From: Gnetum montanum
Lineage: Eukaryota; Streptophyta; Gnetopsida; Gnetales; Gnetaceae
Direction: 5' to 3'
DNA length: 64,000 nucleotides
Assembly: GCA_015680685.1 (NCBI GenBank)
Contig: MNCI01029140.1
Span: 315,510-379,509, forward strand
Part shown: piece after piece, positions 21,401-32,699 of the stretch
How the letters are laid out: each line of letters begins with the position of its first letter
How positions within the stretch are numbered: position 1 is the first letter of the stretch
Notes under the pieces: model-generated
Seen by the model: the letters and a program-made list of their open reading frames with translations, nothing else
Database searches by the model: none
Told to the model about the DNA's origin: nothing
Translations under genes and position numbers: made by a program

Positions 21401-22180
21401 TTGATTTCAGCCCTGGCGATTATCTGCATACACCCCTGGCACCTGATTCCAGCTGAGAATTTCCTCTCTGCTCTTATCTGGGTTTCTTGGGTCTCTGGTC
21501 AATTTTGGAATTGGTTCCCGTTTTGCTCGTGAGCTTGCTTTGGTTTTATTATCTTATTTTTCAGGCTGAGATTCAGAAATTCCAGGAATATGACATAGCA
21601 CCCAGGGCTGTAAGATACGTCTACACTACTACATCTACATTGCTGGCATAGTCCATTATAGTAAGGCCATGTTGTTTGAGAAACACAACAGCTTTTTCTA
21701 TCACCATCTACAGCTTTGATTCATCTGTTTTGTCTATGTTCACACTCAGGATGGCATTCTTTTTATGGATGAACTCGAATGTGGGGTTTTGTCCTTGGAA
21801 ACCTTTGATTTTTATTTTAATTTAGGACTCTTCCAGTGATTATTTTCAGCATTATTCATATTTTTATCATGTTCTCCACCAATGCTTTCTTGGGTAAATA
21901 ATATAATTCATTGTTTGCTATTGCACTATCTTCCAAACTCCAATAAAGGAATAATTTGGAAATTTAATTTCATATCCCAAGAAGGTCTCAACAGCATTTT
22001 ATTTAACAATGAATAACTTCTCCAAAACACCCATCAACCCATAACCTCAAAGCTACATGTTTACTTCTAAATTTTCAACCATACATTGTTCTTTTTTAAA
22101 AAATTCAATGTAAAAATGTTTGGATGGGTAGATCATCTCTCTCTTAAATCAATATAGAACAAATGATAAATGAAATCCCC
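21401..22180. other. Intergenic region, nothing recognised
   Basis: A leader-like pyrimidine-rich stretch (21,450-21,560) grades into AT-rich DNA. I see no gene or repeat boundary. The gypsy gag remnant begins at about 22,187. Confidence 0.4.
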
Positions 22181-22186
22181 TTTCAA

Positions 22187-23220
22187 TCAAAATGCCAATT
22201 GTTCCATGAAATAGCCAAATGTGCCAACAATTTTAGGCAAGTAGAGGCTCATTGAGGCCTTGACCATGGTGCCCATGATGCCCATGATGCCCTCTACTAA
22301 CCCCTCATTCATGATGTTATACCTCTCTTGAACATCTACACCCTTGATCTTGTCTTTCTCAATGCTCCCTTCAATCATTTTGGTCCCATTAGTCATTTCT
22401 TTCATTTTGATAATCTCCATCATGATCTCACCTTCTGTGGTCACGATCATAGCTAGAAGAAGAAGGAGATGACAAAGGGGAAGAGGAAGGAGAACCAACA
22501 CCATCACAACACCTACTTCCACCTCTTTGGAGATTGCGATCATGATCATGATCTTGCTTTTTATCTACATCCCTATCTTGACTTGCGCCTCTAGATCCTT
22601 CTTTGTCATTGGATCCTTTATTACTAGAACCAAGATTGTAAATTGTGGAGTGTAAGTTCTAATTTTGACCTCCATCATCGAAGTCAAAGAGAGAATTCTC
22701 ATTAAATGAAAAATCCCTAAAGAAGGGTTTCCGACTAGCTTCTTGGTACAATAGGAATGGAGAATCATTAAGTCCCTTTCCCTTCAAAATTTCATAGCAT
22801 TGCTCTAGCGGTTAGTCCCATAAATGTTGTGCTTTAGTGGGATGACAATCCTTAGTGTTAGTATCTTGCACAATATACTCCCCATGGTATCCTTAGAGAC
22901 CACATCATGTGAGCATTTTGTAGACAATTGTAGGAATAGCTCAATCAAGTAGTAACACAATGTTACCCTCCATGTCACACAACTACAGCTATTCATCTTG
23001 GTGCAGGATGAAGGTGAAGTTTGGTACATACTCATCAGGATGAGTATATACAATTTGATATTATTGAGGCAATGCATGATAAGTGCTCCTATGAGAAGAA
23101 GACATTTTTAGTTAGTGAAGAAAAATCACAATGTGCTCTGACAATTTTTTATAGTAATGGTAAAATAGGATATGACTCTAAGGTTCATTCCAACGATTTA
23201 GATACTTTTCACTAGGTCCT
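22187..23220 (-). pseudogene. Athila-like gag remnant
   Basis: The minus-strand DNA is similar over several hundred bases to the gag region of the nested Athila-like element at 55.6-56.4 kb. Both have a block near the start reading YTHPDEYVPNFTFILHQDE here (an eroded equivalent there) and, further on, an Arg/Asp-rich region followed by a run of Ser/Pro/Leu codons. All frames are broken. It lies directly downstream of a PBS (23,245-23,265) and LTR, so it is the 5' part of an element whose pol is missing on the left. Confidence 0.65.
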
Positions 23221-23244
23221 ATATTGTGCAAAAAACAACAAAAA

Positions 23245-23265
23245 GTTCCCAAGAAATGACGCCAA
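23245..23265 (-). other. Primer-binding site, tRNA-Asp-like
   Basis: Immediately after the LTR end the minus strand reads TTGGCGTCATTTCTTGGGAA. This is close to the tRNA-Asp PBS (tggcgccgttgccgggga) used by Athila-type elements (established knowledge). Confidence 0.6.
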
Positions 23266-24077
23266 TGATGAGTGGCTAGGTACCCCTATGCGCAACCGTA
23301 TAAATCACTAAAGTGTTTATGTGTGATCTAGTTGAATTCCATGGACCTATAGTTATCTAGTATACTAGCTCTTTTAGGGAGTAAAATAGATGTTGCAAAT
23401 ATTCATTGTCTTCCCAACTACACTAGGTTTAAGGGTATGGTTTAAGTGTAATTGAGGTATATGATTTTTCTTATTTTATATTTTATAGATCTAATTGCTT
23501 ACAAAATGAATGAAGAGTAGAGTAATTTAAAATCTAGTTTGTTATTGTCTATCTAGCCTAACACGAGTAACCAGTAAATCTTCTTGAACACATATAGCAT
23601 TGTTGGGCTATCAAACGTTAAGCATTGTTGGGTTACCAAGTACTATATGACTGCTCAAAGTGCTCATGCTCATGTTCATTAACAACTAAAAATAAATCAC
23701 TTAATTCAAATGCATTAAAGTAAAGAACATGAAATTAAAGTGCAATAAAGAAAATATTAAGCTATTCTCAGTGATGCAAGGATTATCAAAAGAGTTCATT
23801 TTATTCCCCTCATACTACTATGCTCAAGTACATCAGTGCTTGAACGAAGAGTCATACATACTTAGACTCCTTTTGCGAGCACTCAAAAAATATTCTAACT
23901 CTAAAAGGAAAATAAATGACAAGAACTTTGCTACTTTGACTAGAAAATGATCAAAAAATGATGTGAAAACAAGAGCTCATGCACAGTATTTATAGACATA
24001 GGGTAGATACCCCAACATTCCATATGCAATGTCGTAGCCAATCACTGACGTTGTGTACATGATATTGTGGCTAAGGT
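23266..24077 (-). repeat. 5' LTR of an Athila-like element, truncated at its outer end
   Basis: The inner end is TCATCA on the minus strand (TGATGAGTGG on plus), as in the other LTRs at 46,609, 47,426 and 56,579. It shares the 'ggtacccctatgc.caacc', 'gttaccaag' and 'ttgctac' blocks with them. A TATA-like CTATAAATA lies on the minus strand at 23,987-23,995. Homology stops at 'gatattgtggct' near 24,077, where the duplicated MADS segment begins, so the outer end of U3 and its flank are lost. Confidence 0.75.
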
Positions 24078-25452
24078 ATCTCTTCCCCACTATTGCTAAG
24101 GTATCCTAAAAACCCTCACTATTCTTCCTTGCTATCCTGTTTCAGACCTTGAGGTGTCCAAAACTTTGAGTCTTTTTTTTCTCTTCTCCATTTCATTCTC
24201 TCACTCCATTCTTTTTTTCCTTTGTTGAGATTTTCCTTGCTTTCGTTTCGTTTCTTCTCTATTCCTTTCTCTTTCTTGCTTCTGTTCGTGTGCCTGTTCT
24301 GTCCTAGCCCTGCTACCTTCCTAAACATGGGAAGGTTAAGATCCAGATAAAGAAAATCGAAAACCACACAAACCGGTAGGTTACCTTCTCTAAGCACCAA
24401 AATGGCCTCATCAAGAAGGTGTACAAGCTTTCCATTTTTTGCAACATCGACATCGCTATGATTATGTTCTCTCCCTTGAGCCACCTCAGCCAGTTCTTTG
24501 GGAAAAAAAGGTCATTTTCATCGTGTTATTTTTTGTCATTTATTTAGTATGCTATTCACCTTTGCAATTTTACCATTCATTCGTTTGCTGTTGAACTCTT
24601 CTCTATGATCTGTTGTGTTGAGCTTCTATGTTTGATTCTCAATTTTTTTCTAGCTACTTTGTGTCTTATGTTTTTCACTGCTTTGTGTCTTATGTTTTTG
24701 GCACCTGAGAGGTCTATCTATTTTGTGTCATCTTGCTGTGTTTCTGTAGTAGGATTGAAGATGTTATTGCTCGGTTCGTGAATCTGCCCGAGCACAAGCA
24801 CGATACAAGGTAATCCGTTGTATGTACCATGTTTTTGCTGAGGTATTTATGTTTTAGAACTTCAAGACCGTGACAGCTTGGCTTTTTTAAAAATTTACTC
24901 GCATGGCCTTCCAGTAGGATCCAAGATCAAGAAGTAAGTTGCACATTTATTGGAAGGTCCATTTCTTGCTGAATTTTATATTCGGATTGCTGGCAATAGC
25001 CACCATCATTTCTCATGTTTCTGTAATCCTTGCCATTTTGACTTTCTTTTGCCCTACCTTTAATGTTTCAAGGCCTTTTCAAGAATAGATTCATGTAATA
25101 ATTTTCTATTTCCAAATGGCTGGGGTTTTAACATTTTTATTTTGGCAATTCAAAACTGGTCGCATCTATGGTTACTTAGTGTGCTATATTTATTGAATAG
25201 CATATTCATGTTGTTTCTTTTTTTAAAAAAAGATAGATCTGATTCATTATTAGCTTGCACTTTTGCTGAATATGGATCTTTGGATGCAATAAAGCTTCCA
25301 TTTCACATTCAAAGCTATTTGTTTTTATGAATGGAGGATGTAGTGTCACTGACTCCTTTTAGTTGATGCAGTTTCTGAATAGAGCCTTGAAGAAATTGAA
25401 ATCCAAAAGTGAGCTTGCAAGCCATCTCGCCAGGTGATTTCAAATTACAGAC
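24078..25452 (+). repeat. Duplicated MADS 5' segment, copy 2
   Basis: Partner of 3,973-5,288. It joins LTR sequence on its left and unrelated DNA on its right at 25,452. Introns and splice sites are kept. Confidence 0.85.
24327..25433 (+). pseudogene. Truncated second MIKC* MADS-box pseudogene (exons 1-4)
   Basis: Exons at 24327-24510, 24753-24809, 24918-24933 and 25372-25433 correspond to exons 1-4 of the gene at 4.2 kb. Exon 1 is one base shorter (184 against 185 nt) because of a deletion around codon 3, which shifts the frame, and it has a TAG at the position of codon 18. Exons 2-4 are open: RIEDVIARFVNLPEHKHDTR, IQDQE, FLNRALKKLKSKSELASHLA. Exon 4 keeps a Leu codon where copy 1 has TAG. 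Exons 5-9 are absent, so it is 3'-truncated. The two copies carry different disabling changes. Confidence 0.85.
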
Positions 25453-27120
25453 TACAATGAGATAGTGTTGAAAAGGACCTATAGGTTGTTACATAGTGGG
25501 TTCATGAGACTAGAAAATCCATTAGTCCTCCTTCTAGCATTAAAAATGTTCCTGCAAAATTATTCTTTTTCCAACCCTAGAAGAATACTTCCACAACTTA
25601 AGTGTAAAAGTACTTGTGTTCGGAAATGATCATTCTTTTATATAACCTTCAATGAGTCAATGATTATGACCTGACAAAGCATAAACCTACAATCAAATGT
25701 GGACTTAGCCTATTGCACATGAACCAAGAAAAATAGGAAAATGATCATTCCAAATGAACCAAGAAAAAGTGTGGAATAAACTATGAGATATGAAATAAAA
25801 TCTAAGTATTAAAACATAACTAAAAAAGAATGGAATATTAAAATATAAGGATATTGATATGGGAGAAAGGGAATAACAAGTTTCTACCTCCTATAGAGGA
25901 TCAAAACTTGAAATGTTGGTGAAAATGCAAGTGAAGTAAAGCTAATAATAAATACTTAATTTGTAAGCCAAATATATGTTTTGATGATGAAATTAAACTT
26001 TTTAAGGATGGATGTATAAACGGAAGTACTATCCATAATCAATTTCGGGCCAAAATGAGGTTGTTTTGGCTAAGGGTTCTAGAACTAACATTGGAATTGA
26101 AAAAATTCTTTCTCTAGAAGATCAATGCTGATGCTGAAAAATTTCTAAATCTTGAAGCTAACATGAGAACTCCTTGATTGATGTTAACATTGCATTGGTG
26201 TCAGTACTTGGATTGTTGAAGACTTGGGAGTCAAATTGAGCTTGCTGTGGCCATGGAGCATGTGAGAGATGTTGTGATCCTGATTCTTATGCTCTTAATC
26301 TCCTAAAATCTTGAAAAGTTCTCTAGATCTTTAGAAACCCACATGAAATTTGGGTATTGATCTTATATTTGTTAGGCTAGAGTTGTCAAATTTCATCCTA
26401 GAGTTAAGTAGAGATTTCTTTGAGTTCTTTTTTCTAGCAAGTTTGACTTGTGAAAATGAGAAACACTCATCAAGAAAGAGGTGATCTTAAGAATGTCATT
26501 GTCATTAGGAGATAGAAAGAATTTCCTAGTGTTTTCCAAATTTTGATTCTAAGCATCCAAGAATCCCTTAAGAAGCATAGGCAGGATGATGTTGAGGTAG
26601 TGTTAATTGTCATACTTGGAAAAAACACTAAGGCTTGTCCCCTAAGACTACCTTCAAACTAGCCAAACTTGACTTTTGGTGCCTTGGAATTGATGTTGAC
26701 TAATCACTAAAGAGCTTAAGAAGCTAAGGTTGAAGCTAAAATGTAGGTGAGAAGTGTTGTGGAGGAGGTGAACATGATGATTTATGTGCTAATGCTAACA
26801 TTGACATTAACATTAGCATTAGCATTAGTACAAAAATTAGAAAAGTTTTGCTCCCAAGGTCCTAAGGTCAACTCACCAAAATGTCAAAATTTGATGAATC
26901 ACATGTTAGGACTACTGTGGACGAGTCATTTGGGATCTTGCAAGGTTTGAATGGAAGCTAATGAGCAATTTTTTCATATGTGATGTGGAAAGGGTGGTGC
27001 AGGTCTAATGTTGACATTGCATCAACGTCAGTGTCAATGTCAATTAGGAAAAATGATGGTCATATGCTACGTTATGAGTTGGAATGATCCTTAGAGGCAT
27101 CTACGAGGTAAAATCAGGAA
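25453..27120. other. AT-rich region, no gene recognised; short hexamer repeat inside
   Basis: At about 26,785-26,832 a run with 6-bp period (acattg/acatta/gcatta) encodes an apparent TLTLTLALALA peptide; I treat it as a simple repeat, not a gene. Related 'acattg' words recur near 26,180 and 27,010. The rest has stops in all frames and no recognisable homology. It may be the eroded body of the element whose 3' part follows. Confidence 0.4.
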
Positions 27121-27579
27121 GTTGAGTGAATAAAAACAAGTCTTTGCATGGTGTCGTTCTCATGCAAGAAAAAAGAGAAAAAAAATAGAAGTGAGAATTC
27201 AAAGCATGCCCCTTAGAAATAATAAAGAAATATGGGCTACAAGCACTAGTTATGGAATTGGAAAGACATGATAGCCATGCCTAAAGGTTTCCTCTAAGTA
27301 AGGTCCTTTCTCGCTTTTTACTTCTCCATCTCATTCTCCTTGGAATAGTGATGACTCTTTGTGGAAGCATTCTTGTTGCTTCAAGAGGATGGATTGGCCA
27401 AGTGTATTGATGCGAGGTCACAAGGGGCTTTACAAAACCTTGTTCTTAACCATGAAATACACAAGCGGATTTACACAACCTTGTTCTTAGGATTCCATTC
27501 CATTTTCTCCTCTCCATCTTTCTTCCCATTTTCCACCTCATTACCAATTTTATCATTAGTCCGTTCTAGGTTGATGCAT

Positions 27580-28367
27580 TATTTTTCTTTGGTGAATTCT
27601 TGTGGGTAATTTTTTAACTATTTCTTCCAAATGACATTCCTAGAGCCTACAAACTCTTTGGTTTGTGTGTTTGTTAGGGCATAAAGGGCATGAACCTGCT
27701 TTGGGAAGGACCCACTAGAATTTCTTTTTAGTGCAATTTTTTACTTCTTTTCCTTAAACATTTCCTACAATCAATCATTTGTTGTTTCATATCCATCCAT
27801 GACATCCATTTTATTGGCATTGCTATTGATATTTTTCATCTTTCTTGTTCCTCATGTTTTTCCATATTATAGCTATCAGAGGTTCGCTCTTAGTCATGGG
27901 GGACTTGGCATAAATTTTTCAATTTTTTCCATTTTACTAATTGCCTAACCCCTACACCTTGGGTAGTTTCCAGTGATAAATCTCTGAACCAGTTTCTGCC
28001 ATAACCACAACTCAACTAATGTGCTTCATATCAAGGTAAGGTATCAACTACATTATGGATTATCTATCCTTGCTCATTTGTGACTGTGTTGTGTGTGCAG
28101 ATGGAAATCATACAAATAATGGATTGGGCTTTGAGGAAGCACTTAGGGTGGACAAAAACTAGAGCATTTATGAAAGGAGCAAGTTTGGTGGCATGGCTAT
28201 GGATAAACAACGGAAGGTGCAATATCAGCATTGGCAGCAACATGCTTCATCTTCTTTCTTTCTCTTTCTCTTCAAGCTGTTAAATAAGGCTTGGATGTCA
28301 TTTATGTACAAGTGTTCACCACAATGGTCATGAACACTAAAGTTGTAATATGCTTATTGATCTATTC
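27580..28367 (+). other. Conserved region downstream of integrase, product unknown
   Basis: This matches 48,500-49,260 on the minus strand. In both copies one frame reads DGNHTNNGLG, then EEAL, and after one shared TAG continues SIYER.KFG.MAMDKQRKV. Just before DGNH there is an AG at the end of a T/G-rich tract, and about 65 nt earlier (at 28,036) this copy has a strong donor-like AAG/GTAAGG that the other copy lacks (gcaagg). Hydrophobic frames (MTFLEP.NSLV and a leucine/phenylalanine-rich stretch) lie upstream. An env-like or other accessory frame is possible, but stops shared by both copies argue against any simple reading. Confidence 0.35.
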
Positions 28368-28702
28368 NNNNNNNNNNNNNNNNNNNNNNNNNNNNNNNNN
28401 NNNNNNNNNNNNNNNNNNNNNNNNNNNNNNNNNNNNNNNNNNNNNNNNNNNNNNNNNNNNNNNNNNNNNNNNNNNNNNNNNNNNNNNNNNNNNNNNNNNN
28501 NNNNNNNNNNNNNNNNNNNNNNNNNNNNNNNNNNNNNNNNNNNNNNNNNNNNNNNNNNNNNNNNNNNNNNNNNNNNNNNNNNNNNNNNNNNNNNNNNNNN
28601 NNNNNNNNNNNNNNNNNNNNNNNNNNNNNNNNNNNNNNNNNNNNNNNNNNNNNNNNNNNNNNNNNNNNNNNNNNNNNNNNNNNNNNNNNNNNNNNNNNNN
28701 NN
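28368..28702. other. Assembly gap (335 N)
   Basis: By comparison with 48,480-48,510 on the minus strand, the missing sequence should begin with the equivalent of 'actggccatgttgag'. Confidence 0.95.
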
Positions 28703-29250
28703 GATCTAACAAAAAAGGGGAGTAAGAGTATTAAAGGCATCCAATAAAGAACCTAACACTATTCTAGGGGGCCCCTCTAGGAAGACATGCATCCATGCCT
28801 GAAGGTAGGTGGCTTCTCTGGATTAAGATTACTCCAAAAAAAAGAGAGAGGAAAAGAAGAAGAGAGTGTGCCAAAGTGGCCAAACAAAAAGTATGCTGCA
28901 AAGAAATTCCAAGTCACTTCTCCCTTGCACAAAATGCCAAGTGATCATACGCCTTATTTTCATGGTCCTCTTATGGTTGTTCATCATTGGATGAAACAAT
29001 GCAATGTCACTGATCGGAGGAATGGACTTGGTCTTGATTTTGGAGCGATGGGCTAATGACACATTAATCATGCCCTACACTCAAGATTCAGTGTGCCCTG
29101 AGTCAGTTACCTCACGTCCCAATCTCTACAATTCCTTCTTTGATTCATTCCATCTCGTTGTTCATGTATTTGTGACTCGTGTCTTATGTAGCATTGACTT
29201 CATACCTCATCGCGGTGGTATCTACATGTGTGTGTTTGTTGCATCGATAT

Positions 29251-29318
29251 AGATTACATTTAACCCTTCTAGTACCTATANGCAGTATAGATTACATTTA
29301 ACCCTTCTAGTACCTATA
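29251..29318 (+). repeat. Tandem duplication of about 38 bp with an embedded N
   Basis: A 30-bp stretch at 29,251-29,280 reappears unchanged at 29,289-29,318, with a single N at 29,281. This may be a real duplication or an assembly join artefact. Confidence 0.75.
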
Positions 29319-30270
29319 GACATTTTAAGGTGTGGTTGCACAAGGGCATTATAGGTTGGAACCTACTTTGGTGAGGATCCACTTGCGTGAATTTTGTAAT
29401 TTGTACTTGTTGCACACCACCACATCATCTTATACCCTTCGAGTACTTCATTTTCAAATCTATTATTTTCTTTGTCATCATTTTATCAAATGTTCCTCAA
29501 ACCAGGTCTAACATTAAAATATTAGGGCAACTTCCTTGAAAAAATTTCTAACTCTAAAATCACACTAAATGAAGAGTTTAACATTTATTAAACACAATGA
29601 GTAAGGTATGAAATCATTGAACTTTTTTCTCAATAGCCTTACTAACAATTGATCTTCGTGTGATCATGGATGGCCCCTAAAAGAAGACAAAAAGGAGGAC
29701 CTTCTCAAGGTGCAACCGAACAACCTGGGGGAGGTAGAGGCTAAGGACCTCATGCAGAACATGTAGAGAAAAAGGAAATCATTTAGCATCCATCATGAAA
29801 CTCTTGTTACTATATAATCTATCCAAGAAAATGGAGGAGAGGTCAAGGCCCGAGCCTATGAAGAGGAATGACAGCTATTTGCGGCATGGCATGTCAAGGC
29901 CAATTAAATGTTCCCATAGCTACTGTGTCCATGAAAAGTGCCAAATCCATCAAACATTGGAACATCAGCATGGATGGCTCATAATCCTTAAATAGAAGAG
30001 GAGAAACTTTAGGTGCTTCTTCAATGGTATCAATCTCAGAAGCCTGATGCATAGGACAAAGGAAAGGCACCCATGGAGGAACCACTACCACCAAGACCCA
30101 CATGAGTTCCAACAAAGTTTTGTAATTCTGTGTCTATGTCCCAATTTTTTTTGTCATATCTACTATGGCATGAATAAATTTTTGGTTAGTCAATAATCCC
30201 ATACCTATCCACTGTGTAATTAATTGAGCTTGTTCCTTACTTTCTTTGACTCAAGGACGAGTTGTTATTA

Positions 30271-30283
30271 AGTCGTGGGGGTA
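30271..30283 (+). other. Polypurine tract of the plus-strand Athila-like element
   Basis: AGTCGTGGGGGTA directly precedes the LTR. The same string in inverse orientation (tacccccacgact) flanks the nested element's LTR at 48,365-48,377. Confidence 0.75.
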
Positions 30284-31130
30284 TGATGAATTGTGGTTAA
30301 CTAGGCCACATATACTAGGCCCTGTATACTAAGCATGCTGCATATACTAGACCCCGTATACATGGCCCCGTATACACAACGTCTATTCTAGCCTATAAAT
30401 AAGCACGCACCTACCACGCTTAGGCATCTTAGGAATTAGTTGTAGCCAGACTCTTGCAGTTTGTTCTTGAAAGAGTTAGAATATTTTCCCAGTGCATGCC
30501 TACAGTGTGATGCTTGTAATTGTACGGAATCTTTATTCGTGTGTGATGTACTTGGACACAGACATGATCGGCAATAAAGATCATGATTACTTCATCATTG
30601 CAGCATTCACTTAGTTTAATTATTTAATTGTTATTGTTATTTATTCTTTTATTAGTTAATATTTTTTACCAACATTTACTATTCTTGTTGTTAACTGTGG
30701 AATGAGTATGACTTAATCATGAGCATTTAAGTGTGACTACTTGGTAACCCAATAGTGTACCTAGGATCTACGCTTGGTAATCCCAGTAGTAGTCATGCAT
30801 GAGGTTCAAGATGTGTACAGATGATTAAGGAATGGATGCTCATCACACTTAGGCTAGCTTAGACTTCATTTCCTACTGCTTATTAGTTTAATCAAGATTA
30901 TTTTTCATTGTCTCTAGGAGTAGCATTAGTTTAGGATCACATCATATGCCTCACTCTGGACTAAACCATACGTGACAAAGAAAATACTAGTCCATGTGGG
31001 AAGACAGGGAACTGTGATCAATGTGTAACGATCTAGATTCCAAAACTAGCCTGTCCATGGAGTTCAACTAGATCGTGCATGAATGCTCGTATTCATATGG
31101 TTGAGTGTAGGGATACCTTGCCACTCATCA
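30284..31130 (+). repeat. 3' LTR of the plus-strand Athila-like element
   Basis: Starts TGATGAATTG and ends CCACTCATCA, giving a 6-bp TGATGA/TCATCA terminal inverted repeat. It is preceded by the PPT. U3 has repeated '(cc)ccgtatac' and 'catatactag.cc' words (about 30,307-30,375). A TATA box (CCTATAAATAAG) lies at 30,393-30,404 and an AATAAA at about 30,573. The downstream part contains the 'ttggtaa.cc.agtag' and 'gtaacgatctagatt' blocks. No PBS follows, which fits a 3' LTR. Confidence 0.8.
30394..30400 (+). promoter_or_regulatory. LTR TATA box
   Basis: TATAAAT lies about 110 bp into the LTR, downstream of the CCCCGTATAC repeats. It is positioned as the U3 promoter of the element. Confidence 0.55.
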
Positions 31131-31469
31131 ATGATGCTATGAAAAAAAATTGCATCCAACTTTAAATTTTAGGCTAATATGAATCATGGGATCATTTATA
31201 TTCAATCTTCTTATAGAGAATTTATATTTGTCTCTATACCAAGATGATAGTTTAGATATCTCATCCTTTACTCACTAATCTACAAGTGCCAAAGGATGAT
31301 TGTTTATGTGAGTAAACCAATCAAGCCTAATGACATACTCATATGATCCACATACATGTAAAATAAATACTTACACCACATAAGAAAATGGAACTATCTG
31401 CATAAATGAAAAATTCCTCAATACATGATATAAGCAATGATTACTCATACATGTAATCAAATTCTATGT

Positions 31470-32254
31470 AGCCCCAAAGCTTCAACATGAGCCATAAATA
31501 CATCTCTAGGAATGGGTTTAGTTAAAGGATCTAGTATCATATGACTTGTATAGATGTGTTGTAGGATCACTTCCTCCTTCATGATTATTTCTCAAATAAA
31601 TTTATATTTTATATTAATGTGCTTTATCTTGTCATGGTACTTAGGATCCTTCAAATATGCAACTATTTCCATGCTATCATAATGGATTTTCATGAGTCCT
31701 AATGTATCTCTAATTATTCCAAGTGCTTGAAGGTAACTCAACTAAATGGCTTCTTGTATCTTTGTTGAACATGAAACAAACTTTGCCTCCCCGGTGAATA
31801 GGACTACACAGGTTTTCTTCCTTTTACTCTAAGACATGATGCCATAGTTCAACAAGAAAGAATATCCTAATGTTGATTTGCATTCATCTAGGTCATTGCC
31901 CCAATCAGCATCACTACAATCCATAAATCACAAATTTGATCCTTGATAATAAAGCATACAGTCCATAATCCTCTTTAAAATCCTATCAATTACTTTTCAA
32001 TATGCAGATCTAGCATTTGACTAGTAACAACTAACCAACCCTACTACAAAGCATATGTTAAGTAAAGTGCATATAATTGTATGCATTAATCTCCTAATTG
32101 TAGTAACATATAGCACACAAATCATTTTCTTCTTGTCTATGAGAATTTTTAGGTATTGATTAAGGGTCAAATTCTCACCTTTAGCAATGGATGTATCAAT
32201 GGATTTGCAATTATGCATTTTGAATTTTATATGCTTATTATAAGAGACCACCAT
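31470..32254 (-). pseudogene. Ty1/copia RT C-terminus and RNase H remnant
   Basis: 32,254-32,021 reads KHIKFKMHNCKSIDTSIAKG then ICVLYVTTIRRLMHTIICTL and NICFVVGLVS. This is an eroded form of the copia RT end (vpYasaiGsLMYa...TRPDI.faVg..SRy). Further left the minus strand gives DCSDADWGNDLDECKSTLGY, VVLFTGEAKFVSCS, IKHINIKYKFI and DPLTKPIP, the copia RNase H with its DADW, STxGY and H-HI-KYHFI blocks, broken by stops. The element is cut on the right by a SINE-like unit at 32,253 and on the left by the Athila-like LTR. Confidence 0.8.
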
Positions 32255-32415
32255 TTAGAGTGATGGTAAGGTGCTTATTTTTCAAGTGGTAGGACCTAGG
32301 TTTGAGCCTCAGCACAACCACTCAAAAAAGGTTAAGATTTCACTCATCCACCAACCCTTCTAGGACCCCACCTTACCAAGGCAAGCATTAACCCTATGAG
32401 TGATGATCCTTTATA
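32253..32415 (+). mobile_element. tRNA-derived SINE-like unit
   Basis: The head 'gagtgatggtaaggtgc ... caagtggtaggacctaggtttgagcctc' has an approximate box A and a box B (GGTTTGAGCC, about 32,293-32,302) about 35 nt apart. An unrelated body (ccaccaacccttctaggaccccacc) and a T-rich end follow. It interrupts the copia RT frame exactly at its left edge. Confidence 0.5.
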
Positions 32416-32699
32416 TATGTTTTTATAAACATATTTTATTGAAGTCTTGAGTGTATTTTTGGATAGCATAGTTATATGATGCATTTGTATAATTAATGCT
32501 TAAGTGATACTTGACCTCTTGATCTCTTATTTAATGTTTATTATGGCTAAGTTATTATTTGTTAGCTATGTGATACCTTTTAGATGATTATTCTTTAATA
32601 AGATTTTATCTTGTGACTTCCTATTTGATATCTTGAAATTAAGCTTTATATGTTGCTCATGCTTGTCTTCGCATTATCATACTATTTTTTGGAAAATTA

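Larger units (their letters stand above)
27125..31130 (+). mobile_element. 3' part of an Athila-like element on the plus strand
   Basis: It contains a post-integrase region (27,125-30,270), a polypurine tract (30,271-30,283) and an LTR (30,284-31,130). The stretch 27,125-28,367 matches the minus strand of 48,470-49,770, the post-integrase region of the nested Athila-like element, at high identity. No gag or pol is recognisable to the left, so the element is 5'-truncated or eroded. An N gap (28,368-28,702) lies inside. Confidence 0.7.

Noticed and set aside
24119-24484. 121-codon minus-strand open frame
   Set aside because: Antisense to the leader and MADS exon 1 of copy 2; the MADS reading is supported by family similarity and by the duplicate.
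26747-26950. Frame with a TLTLTLALALA hydrophobic run, resembling a signal or membrane segment
   Set aside because: The run comes from a 6-bp simple repeat; no conserved motif before or after.
28368-28702. Long open frames on both strands
   Set aside because: They consist of N from the assembly gap.
29667-29770. Frame starting MAPKRRQKGGPSQGATEQPG, looking like a gag N-terminus
   Set aside because: It ends after 24 codons and lies just before a PPT and 3' LTR, the wrong place for gag; no further support.
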